Positions 34,028-43,900 of a stretch of DNA of 64,000 nt are shown one piece after another; position 1 is the stretch's first letter; each line of letters opens with the position of its first letter. The notes beneath the pieces were generated by a model. That model was not told the DNA's origin. It did not search any database and saw only the letters and a program-made list of their open reading frames with translations. The DNA lies in contig JAKMXF010000110.1 of NCBI GenBank assembly GCA_024704765.1, forward strand, positions 682,001 through 746,000, in the 5' to 3' direction. Source of the DNA: Oopsacas minuta. Lineage: Eukaryota; Porifera; Hexactinellida; Lyssacinosida; Leucopsacidae. The translations under genes were made by a program, and so were the position numbers.

Positions 34028-36898
34028 ATGGCAGAACATGAAAACTATGATGACTTTCTAGACGAGTTCTTTCGGGGCTCCTCTACACGTACAACACGCC
34101 TTTCATTGCCCCCTTCAACTGAAGTTCCTGCTCACCCTTCACCACACCGTTCTGTTCCCTCATCGACTAACTCTTCTGCCCGATCTCCACCACAGCATAC
34201 TTCAATCACTTCACCTTACGCTTCTGCTCACCCTTCATCACACCGTTCTGTTCCCTCATCGACTAACTCTTCTGCCCAATCTCCACCACAGCATTCTTCG
34301 ATCTTTTCACCTTACGCTTCTGCTCACCCTTCATCACACCGTTCTGTTCCCTCATCGACTAACTCTTCTGCCCAATCTCCACCACAGCATTCTTCGATCT
34401 TTTCACCTTACGCTTCTGCTCACCCTTCATCACACCGTTCTGTTCCCTCATCGACTAACTCTTCTGCCCGATCTCCACCACAGCATACTTCGATCACTTC
34501 ACCTTACGCTTCTGCTTCCCCTTCTGCTTTCTCCCCTGCTCCCCCTTCACGTCACCACTATCATGTTCCCCCTTCGACTGGTCCTTCAAATAATCCTTTC
34601 ACTCACTCTTCTTCCCGCTCTCCAGCACACGATTCTGCAGTCCCTTCTGCTTACACTTCTGCTTCCCCTTCTGCTTCCACCCCTGCTTCCACTTCAGCTC
34701 ACCATCCAGCTTACTCTCCAACTCACAACCCATTCAGTAATTCCAGTAGCTACACCTGGGGTAATCCTACTGATTCGACACAAGACTACAAACCCGGAAG
34801 AAAGAAAATCCGTCAGAATATGTCCTTCCTTTCAAAGAGAAGGGCTTTACCTATTTGGCCTTACAAATCTGAAATAATTCGTAGAATAGAACAGTCCCAG
34901 GTTGTCATAATTGAAGGGGAGACAGGTTCTGGTAAGAGTACACAAATACCTCAATGGTGCTTGGAAGTTGAAAATGTGTCCAAAGTGGTTTGTTCACAAC
35001 CGAGACGGATCGCAGCCATAAGTCTTGCGAACCGTGTGGCACATGAAATGGGCGTAGGTGTAGGTGACGAAGTTGGCTACGTGGTGAGGTTTGAGCACAA
35101 ATCCAGTTTGACTACAAACCTGAAATACGTGACCGATGGGATTTTAGTCAGACAGCTTATGACTGACAGAAGCCTCGAAGCTTATGACGTCATAATAATT
35201 GATGAGGTGCATGAACGTAGGCTTGTAACCGACATTCTGATTGGTCTGATTAAACAGATACTTCCATATAGACCAGAACTAAGAATTGTCATAATGAGTG
35301 CCACTTTAAATAAAAACAAATTTTCTGACTTTTTCGAGAATTGTGGTAATTTGAAAATTCCCGGCCAAATCTATCCGATCGAGAAAATATTCTCGCCAGC
35401 TGTGATCGAACGCGCGGCCTTTGGAGAAGATGACCAAAAACGCTATGAAAAGTATGTCATACAGGCAATTAACGTAGTGATGGAAATATGCATAATGGAA
35501 AGGACACAGGGAGACATCCTTGTATTCGTTACAGGCCGCGATGAGATTGATTATATCTGTGAATATTTAGAAGATTTGTGTGTTACCTACAAGGACTCAA
35601 TGGGTACTATCGATATTATTCCATTGTATGGTGAGCTTCCTTATTCTAGTCAGCAGCGGATATTCGCTAAAGCTCCCAAATCGTTTCAAGGGAGGATAAG
35701 TCGTAAGTGCATTATTGCTACGAATATAGCGGAAACTTCTATCACTATAGAAGGAATAGTATTCGTAATAGATTCAGGGAAAGTGAAACTGTCGAGTGTT
35801 GATCAGAAATGTCATATGAAGTCTCTGCTTCCGGTTGATATCTCTAAATCATCGGCTGAGCAGAGAGCGGGACGGGCTGGACGGACTCAGCCAGGTAAAT
35901 GTTATCGTTTATACTCACAGGACGCTTACGAAGCAATGGCGAACGACACCATACCAGAAATTATGCGTAGCGATCTGACAAGTGTCATTCTCCAACTCAA
36001 AGTGATGGGTATTGACTTAGAAACATTCGAATCCATCGACCAGCCTAACCCAGATCAACGCCAGCTCGCGTTAGAAAGGTTAATACAATTGAATGCATTA
36101 GATCCTTATCATAACGTCACGGAGATAGGCAGACAGATGGCGAGGTTTCCGTTGGACGCTGAAGTATCAAGAATGCTAGTTGCTAGTAAGGACTATTCCT
36201 GTCAGAATGAAATACTAACTTTAGCTGCAATGCTCAGTGGTGATAGACCAGGTAGCGTGTTTGTATTAGTTGGTAAGAAGAAAAGGGAAAAGGCCATGGA
36301 GGCTAGAGGGCAATTCGCACACCCCAGTGGGGACCATTTGACCTATATTAACGTCTTTAATCATTTTAAAGCGAATGGATGCAGAGAGGACTGGTGTTTT
36401 GACAAATTTTTGAATTTTAAGATATTGAATGAAGCGAGTACGATTCATAGCCAGCTGGAACATATTATGATAGAACTTAATTTCTTAGATCATAATTCAC
36501 TTCGTTACTCTTCTCCTGCTAAAGATTCGAATATTCTAAAAGCGATTCTGACAGGTAATATATCTCAGTTGGCACAAAGAGACCCACTTCAACCCCATGT
36601 CGGCAGCAGACAACAATTTATAACTGTCCTTGACAATTTGAAAGTAACACTACACCCATCGTGTACTCTATCTGAATATACACAATATGAACTTCTTTGT
36701 TATTCATCGTGTCTCAAAACTAACGCCAGAAAGTCCTACATATCCACTGTCTCTTCTATTAATATGGAATGGTACGACGAAGTGGCGGGAACAACTGGCG
36801 CACCATCCTTGATGAAACGAAGAGCAGAAAGAATGCATTTGCTATCTTTCATGACCGAATTGGAATTATCTCAGCTGTTTAACGACTTCAATATATGA
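34028..36898 (+). CDS. Intronless DEAH-type RNA helicase, copy 2 (Prp43/DHX15-like)
   Basis: 956 residues from ATG 34028. N-terminus: acidic start, then four 32-residue Ser/Pro/His repeats (36-163), more Ser/Pro/Ala, then the block THNPFSNSSSYTWGNPTDS, shared with copy 1. The core has motif I GETGSGKS (297-304), motif II DEVH (392-395), SAT, and QRAGRAGR, in the same order as copy 1. From about residue 231 the two proteins are nearly identical except for an island at about 429-482 (KNKFSDFFENCGNLKIPGQI against copy 1's KNQICDFFGDYNYMKFPGKT) and the last quarter. The end LSFMTELELSQLFNDFNI is unique. Likely an RNA-dependent ATPase; whether it replaces or supplements a conventional intron-bearing DHX15 cannot be told from this window. 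Confidence 0.9.
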   Translation: MAEHENYDDFLDEFFRGSSTRTTRLSLPPSTEVPAHPSPHRSVPSSTNSSARSPPQHTSITSPYASAHPSSHRSVPSSTNSSAQSPPQHSSIFSPYASAHPSSHRSVPSSTNSSAQSPPQHSSIFSPYASAHPSSHRSVPSSTNSSARSPPQHTSITSPYASASPSAFSPAPPSRHHYHVPPSTGPSNNPFTHSSSRSPAHDSAVPSAYTSASPSASTPASTSAHHPAYSPTHNPFSNSSSYTWGNPTDSTQDYKPGRKKIRQNMSFLSKRRALPIWPYKSEIIRRIEQSQVVIIEGETGSGKSTQIPQWCLEVENVSKVVCSQPRRIAAISLANRVAHEMGVGVGDEVGYVVRFEHKSSLTTNLKYVTDGILVRQLMTDRSLEAYDVIIIDEVHERRLVTDILIGLIKQILPYRPELRIVIMSATLNKNKFSDFFENCGNLKIPGQIYPIEKIFSPAVIERAAFGEDDQKRYEKYVIQAINVVMEICIMERTQGDILVFVTGRDEIDYICEYLEDLCVTYKDSMGTIDIIPLYGELPYSSQQRIFAKAPKSFQGRISRKCIIATNIAETSITIEGIVFVIDSGKVKLSSVDQKCHMKSLLPVDISKSSAEQRAGRAGRTQPGKCYRLYSQDAYEAMANDTIPEIMRSDLTSVILQLKVMGIDLETFESIDQPNPDQRQLALERLIQLNALDPYHNVTEIGRQMARFPLDAEVSRMLVASKDYSCQNEILTLAAMLSGDRPGSVFVLVGKKKREKAMEARGQFAHPSGDHLTYINVFNHFKANGCREDWCFDKFLNFKILNEASTIHSQLEHIMIELNFLDHNSLRYSSPAKDSNILKAILTGNISQLAQRDPLQPHVGSRQQFITVLDNLKVTLHPSCTLSEYTQYELLCYSSCLKTNARKSYISTVSSINMEWYDEVAGTTGAPSLMKRRAERMHLLSFMTELELSQLFNDFNI
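34133..34516 (+). repeat. 96-bp tandem repeat encoding 32-residue units in helicase copy 2
   Basis: Four units of HPSSHRSVPSSTNSSA... through ...SPYASA, identical or nearly so at DNA level, indicating recent expansion. Unlike the 120-bp unit in copy 1. Confidence 0.93.
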
Positions 36899-37297
36899 CA
36901 TCTAAGTCTTTATTTCATTTCTTAGAAATTTTATTTGTTTCTAATATTATTGTGTTTGTTGCATGCTGTTGTTTACGAGGATTTGTTGATTCATATTACA
37001 CCTGTTCAAACGTTACAAGGGGAGGAATGACATGCGAAGTGCTACAGCCTTACTTTTTGTATTACAAAATGGTCAAACGCGTCACACAGGGAGAGGTGTC
37101 ATATTTAGGGAATTTTGCGTTACGTAACGTTTGAATAGCTCTTATAAATCGGGACGCGGGGTCTGTGGTGTCTGAGAAGAACATAACTTTTCTTACTAAA
37201 TGTCCAGATTTGGCGGGACTTCTCGCATTTTCGGATATGAGATCATGCTTATATCCCGCCTAAGTTTCCCGCGTTTTTGCAGTCAGTTTACCGTAAT
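36899..37297. other. Spacer after helicase copy 2
   Basis: A 79-codon frame overlaps the helicase stop (36895-37134) but has no supporting signal. Otherwise empty. Confidence 0.4.
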
Positions 37298-40001
37298 ATG
37301 CTACGTCACGCGATGCCCGCTCAATTAGCATTTTTGCCCAGATTTTTTCTTAATCGACCGTGCGTATTGATGCGAACTTGTTCTAAAATTAGAATGTATG
37401 ACTTCTCAAACGACTCGCAATTACTCTCATCGATTTCACAAGGATATGTCGGTTGTACGGGAAATGTTATGATACGAGATACAACCGCCATTCCAGAGCT
37501 AGTTGCTAAGCAACCAGTGGAAGAGAATGGTATTCCACGTAAAACTTCGCTACAATCTAGACAGAAGGACAAGATACAGCTAACTAATCGACCTGGTACT
37601 GCTAAAGGAAGACTGGAATCTGGGGATAATATAAGAGTACGGATTAGGGATCTGTCTCCGAGTGCTGCTAATCTACACCAACAGGTGATGAATTGTCCCA
37701 AGACACAATTTTTCGGGAAGAGGACATTCTGACCCACATTTTCCCCAAATTTTGAGCATTGAGATATAGCCATGCAAAAAGTGATTATGCCACAATCAAT
37801 TGTGGCATAATGTTGGTTTAACTATAGCTAACTATACATTCCTTACCGTAAATATTGTAACCATGGAGTTAGAGCGATACAATAAGTCTCAAACACCAGT
37901 AATATCAAATATAATTTTAAATATTCGCAACCAAATTCCAATTAACTTGTCTTCACTTGTTAATGATATTTACATTCTTTTATATTTACAGGTTGCTATG
38001 GATAAACCCTCCCCTGGGAAACCTGATTTGTCTCCTTATAAGGAGAGGTTTGAGGTGTTACCTTCCTACAGACCCCAGATATTCCCCGCCAAAACATATC
38101 TCACAAGGTAAGGATTGGGAGGGTGCACCAAATTGGCTTAGTGGGTCCACGGGTGAAGAGGGCATACTTACCAACCTCTGTACATGTTTCCCTGGATGGT
38201 TACAAGTATGAGAGGGTTGGGGACCGCTGCTTAAGCCCCCCTCCTTACCAATTATACAATTATTTTAGACAAGGACACTTGTTGTTATATGCTGTAAGAG
38301 ATCAAAGACAAGATGAATATCCTGCAGGAGGGTTATGTTATCCTGAATACTCGGTATGTGTGTATTTATCCTATTTATGATTATTGAACCATGGATTACG
38401 TGTTATATTTCTATAGTCACATAGACTCAGACCTGCATCTGCTATTGTCAAACTGAAGTAAGTGAAACATGCATGTACCCTGACCTAGTGTCTCACTGAT
38501 ATATGTGTGATATGCAGGCCCGTTACCGCTGGGTCCCTTTGTTCCTGTTTCATGCTGACTACTTGTGGTGTTAGTACTGAATCTATGGTGACCCGCACAG
38601 GAAACTGGCGACAACCTTGGTGTAGTGCTTATTACATCCTTTATACTTTTGTATTCTAAGGACAACCTCAAATGGACAAAGGAATGTAAGAAAAAACTCA
38701 AAAGAAGTTTCGTCTGGCTCCAATGAGCTCCGTCCCAAATCAGCTCCTCCCTCTAAAGTGTCCATTGGTGAGGAACCCCCTCATGATGGAGAGAACAGTT
38801 ATAAAAATAGAATTAAGACAGATGCGGAGGTATTGGCAGAAATAAAAGCAGAGATTAGTGCGGCCAGTTCTAAGAAACAGAATAGGCCTATTTCAGCTAA
38901 GAAGAAACGAAGAGTTCTGTCCGCTAGGAGGAGGAGGAAGGTATCAGCGACAGAGCAACACAATCTGCCAACAGAGAGTTCTTTTGAGGATACAACTGGG
39001 TCACATGGAGAGGTGACAAGTGGCATGGATCCCATGAGGGTAGATGGTAGAGGTGGCGCGACTAATCACTCTGCTAAAGTTGATCCGAGAAGAGCAAAGA
39101 TGAGAGAACTTGCTGAGAAGAGGTTATTGGTTTATGCCACTTCGAGCCATCTTGTTTTGAATTATATCCTATTTCTTGTTTTACAGACGTTTGGAGATGG
39201 AAGCTATGAGGAACCAAATGAGATCACAGCTGATAGCTAAGGAAGAGGAGGTTATAATATCAGATAATGAGTTAGATTCCTTACTCGTCCCTGACGAGAG
39301 TAGTTCCATATTGGAATGTGAACTATCAGTTGAGGAAATTGATAAGAAAGTATCTACACATTCCTTAATGTCAGATGATAGTTCTTTGACTGATTTGTTA
39401 GCTAATCAGCTTGCAGAACAAAAGAGGTATACTTTATGAAATTTTTACCCCAAGGGGAGAGTTACTTCAATATTATGATATCATAATGGTAACTATGGGG
39501 TGTGTTTTTGGGTGCTTATATGAGGATTTCTAGGGACCGGACCTTCTTGCCCAATGGGACGTGCTCCTTGTACCATAGGCCTATCTATTGTGGCATTAAC
39601 TTCCCATTCCCAAATGTTAGGACCCTTGTCCGCTCATTAATGATCTCCTTTATAGACAAGCGGAACTAGAAGCTCAGAGACAGGCCCTGGAGAGGAAAAA
39701 ACGAGAAGAGGAATTAGCCCGTTTGGAGATAGAAGCGGAATTATTGCGAGAATCTGAAAAAGCTAGAATATTAGCTGAGTTAGAAAGAAAACAAATTGAA
39801 GAACTAAAACGGCGAAAACGATTAGAAGATTGGATGGATTATCAAGATGAAATGAAAAAGGAACGATTTGATTCGTTGACAAAAGCATATTGGCGCGCGA
39901 ATTCTTGTAGCGGGATTTCCCACGCGTACACTTTTTCATATTTTCAGGCGGCTAAAATTGAAAAACCGCGCTTAAATCACTCGAAAAAGGAGCTCAGATG
40001 A
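37298..40001 (+). CDS. KIAA2012-like coiled-coil protein, 7 exons
   Basis: Exons 37298-37684, 37992-38107, 38269-38353, 38417-38457, 38661-39122, 39187-39426 and 39656-40001 join in frame to 558 residues; a later ATG at 37394 (MYDFSNDSQLL) is an equally good start. The segment YKERFEVLPSYRPQIFPAKT followed by YLTRQGHLLLY resembles the N-terminal block of vertebrate KIAA2012 (PKTFSTRKGALILYSEG in my memory), including its place near the N-terminus. The middle is basic (AKKKRRVLSARRRRKV), then acidic, and the last exon is a strongly charged Glu/Arg/Lys helix (about residues 440-515) ending FSYFQAAKIEKPRLNHS. Biochemical function of the family is not established. The home strand and spacing suggest an independent gene. 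Confidence 0.6.
37785..37810. repeat. Perfect 12-bp palindrome with 2-base centre in intron 1
   Basis: TTATGCCACAAT-CA-ATTGTGGCATAA. It could be a binding site or a transposon remnant. Confidence 0.8.
38125..38226. mobile_element. hAT-like MITE copy in KIAA2012-like intron 2
   Basis: GGGTCCACGGGTGAAGAGGG core with right end GAGGGTTGGGGACCGCTGC. Confidence 0.5.
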
Positions 40002-40948
40002 TTGGCTAATCGATCACTTTTTATTTGTATATTTTGTTTATTTATGTAATTTTATTTTCTTTTATTTCTTTCTGAATTCTAAGCTCTAATAAACATGTTT
40101 ACCCTTTTACGTGTTTGTTTGTTTATTGTTGGGGCGTGTTGATGGGTACATGGGGCAATATATTGTGGGAAGTTCGCTGTATTTCGAAGTAGAATCATTG
40201 AAATGTCCGCATGCTTAGATGCACATCATGTAGATCTGAAACAGGTTTATCATTACAGGAAACATAAATGTAATGCGTAACTATAAGTGTTCTAAAGAAT
40301 TTCCTTTGAACCAAGAGTTCTTATACCTTAGACATATGTCAACACACTTTTTCAGAGAACTAACCCACCTAACTAACCACATTGCTTACCCCAGAAAATA
40401 ACAACAAAGAATAAACACATCTGCGTGATTACCTCATTTTGAATTATTAAAGTAACAAACAATAAACTCTAAATGAATTTCCAAGAATTATTACCTAACT
40501 TTTCACCAACTTACTTAGCTATAAAAGAATTGCTAGATCAAATAACATACATCATTTTTGGTTGTTAGGGATATACCTCCTTTGGAATGTATGTCTTTCC
40601 TGCATTATTTGTTAATTCACTTTGATTAATTCCCCGGCAAATGTGAAATGGTCTAGAGAAAAGACAATTTTCTGGGTGGTGGCGGAGCTCAAATCGCCAG
40701 TTTTATAGAATATATTCGGCTACTTATATTCAGTAATATAGATTGTGTCTTTTGTGTCTCAAAGTTAACACCTTTAAACGTTCATAACTTTAAAACCACA
40801 TGACCAATCGACTAACTCAAAATAGGAAATATGTAGTTCATAATGTGTCCTTACCGGAAACCACTTGCGACACAACTGCCACTTCCTAATTTAATTAAAA
40901 TGCCAGCTCAATTATATCTCTTAAACTATTTTTTGACAGTTCCACAAT
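40002..40948. other. Intergenic stretch before the PH-domain gene
   Basis: No gene. It contains AATAAA-type signals shortly after 40001 (near 40088) and a copy of the repeat GCTTAGATGCACATCATGTAG (about 40210-40260), also found near 43918 and 54976. Confidence 0.5.
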
Positions 40949-43900
40949 ATGTCATATGCAAGTGCTAAAAGTTTGGATCTTCAATTACCACACAGACAAG
41001 ACTCCTTAGATGAAATCGACAACAAAGAAACAAAAATTGGATTATACTGTACACTTGATGGTGAAGGAATAGAAAATACGAACAATAATATCAACAAGAA
41101 CAAGGGATCTAACCCCGCGAAAGGGTCTAATCAAAAATCTGGCGGTTTGAATTTAAGAATGGACAAAACATACCCATCGGTTCACCAGGGGTTCTTGACA
41201 AAACAAGGGGGGACAATTAAGAACTGGAAGAAAAGGTTTTTCACACTTCGTACGAATAAAGTCTTATATTACTACAGAGATATCAATAAGGAGCCGCAAG
41301 GGGAAATCGATTTGAATGATAACTTGTTTTCGATTCGCGCGGGGAGTTGTGAAGATGGTTGTTGGTCTAAGATCCCTTTTAAGAGGACATTGGTACTTGA
41401 CACGACTAATAGGAGATATTACTTATACTCTGAGACTGTCCAAGAGGCTGATACTTGGCTAGAGAGGATTACAAATGTACGGAATAAACCGAACACACCG
41501 AATGTAAAGGAAAAGTCTCAGACACTACCAGGTGAGATAATATTGAGAACTTAAAATTCGAATTGTTACTTTGACGGTTTGAGGCCATATTTGTACAATC
41601 TAACACTTCCATGTAAGCGGATATTTCAATATATCCGTGTTAGATATAACGGGAGCTGACTGCATCGGAATACCCGCTTATATCTAAGTGTTAATTGTAC
41701 AAATATGGTCCCAAACAGTCAAAGTAACATATATATATTTCATGTAATTATCACGGTCCCTTGAGCTTCGATATAACCGTACTTCATATATATTTATATT
41801 CATCTGTAGCTCAAGGTCGCAGTGCAACAGTTGGCCAATTCGGTCGATCTCTTAAAATCACACCAAACCTGTCACCTATTACTGCAGAGGATTGTTCTAG
41901 TTTCACTAAACCGAGAACTCTGACGTCATCTGCTAAATTCCAAGTTCTACCTGCTGTCCCTATAAGAGCTAAGGTATGTTTGATAATACTATAAATAGAA
42001 TCAGGGACACCAATTTCACACCTTTTTCTAGATAAGTGAAGATGTATCTCAGTACTATGGGGATCTTCCTGTCCATGAAAAGAAACTAGCAGAGATGAGA
42101 AATGAAGCCAATGAACATTATTCAAACCCTAACTATCTACTGGATGATACGCACATGAGTGAAGGAGGAGGGCAACTGGAGAAGAGAAGAAGTGAATTGT
42201 ATAAATGTCGATCTGTGGAAGATTTCGTTACCAGTAGTACTTATGAGGTAACTACAGTAAACTCCTGTTATATCGAAGCTTAAGGGACCGTAATAATTCC
42301 TTCGATATAACCGATAGGATATTTGTTACTTTGAAGGTTTGGGACCATATTTGTACAATTTATCACTTCGATATAAGCGGGTATTCAGATATATCCGTGT
42401 TTGATATTTCAGGAGTTGATTGTATAGTAATTGGAGCACGGAATTCATGGATAAACCATGAATCCTGTGAGGTTTAGAAATATGAAATTTCCACATATTT
42501 AGAGGGACATTCTATCTATTACAGGTTTCAAAGTTATTGGAATCCCAAGAAGATGAAGCTACCTGTGTTACCACAGAGACCCTATACGACTGTCCAGACA
42601 CAGGGGAGACCAGAGATGAGTTATACGGACTTGTTATCAACGGGAATGAGACAACAACAACAAAATGTGAGACTACATCAAATAGACCTAGGATGGAATT
42701 ACCTGAAATAAGTGAGTTTCCTTATATACTTCTCTTCAGCCAATCAGATTATCAGCTGTATATGCATATTTCCGCTGAATTACAAACGGCCCTATTCTGA
42801 TTGGGTGACTGTTTGACTATTTGTTACTATTGATTTTTGTGTTTAATAGCGATAGCTGTTTACTTGTTTACATTTCTAGCTGACTACTGTATCACTAAGC
42901 AACCTATCCCAGACTCTATGAGGAGAGCTCTCTTACCACTTAACCCAGAGAAGAACCATACTCAACAACAACAACACCAACAACAACAACAACAAAAGAA
43001 GAATTCTGCTGGGAGTTTGGGTGTAGGAGTCTACTCTATGATACAACCTGAGGAAATCATTGAAGCTCCGATACCTAAACCAAGGAGTGTTACATTATCT
43101 ATTAACAAAGATTGTCTATATGGTATGTTGTTTATTTATTTGTTTATTTGTCTGTTTACATGTTTACTTGTTTGTTTATAGACGAAGTTCCAGTTGAGGA
43201 ATTCTATGATGAGATAAATGCAGAGACCAGAGCTGAATTATTTGATATAAATACAAATAAAAATGAAGTCAATTCCAACAATACGCAACCTAACAACGGT
43301 TTGTTAACACAAATATTTCTGAGATTCTGTGTCGACCTATCAGATTTGAGGGTTTTCCAGTATATGTAAGCTGATATTCTATTGATTAAATGGAATGTAC
43401 AAGTTACATATGGTATTCATTCATATGCCTATCTGAGACTGTAATTTGATTGGTTTATGGCAGCTGTTCCCAAACTGGGTACACGGACGACAGTAGGGGT
43501 CCACAAGATCAGTTGCAGTCTATGGAAGGGGTCCAAGAGTGAAAATGTTGAGAACAGCTGATCAATTTGATTAATTTTCACACTTTAGATTACGAGACAT
43601 TACAACAATCTTCTACATATGATGAAGCCTGTGGTTGTATCCAAGATACCACGTATGACATACTGACTGATGATAAGCCAGACAGTCCTCTTCCAGTCAT
43701 AAAGATTAAGTCTACTGATGGAATCATCAGTAAATCGCGGTTAGTTAAAAACCACTGTTAGTTGGAAACTTGTTTCAGCTCCACTGCCCGCGTCAAGTTT
43801 ACCTGCCGCGTGAATATTGCCATTATTTGAAGTTCAACTACACAATATATTTACTAGCTAACTGGTGAATAGTAGTGATTTTATCTTCACAGACCTCCTT

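Noticed and set aside
36895-37134. 79-codon frame overlapping the helicase copy 2 stop
   Set aside because: Overlap arises from TATATGACA; there is no bacterial-style coupling in a spliced eukaryotic genome and no recognisable domain.
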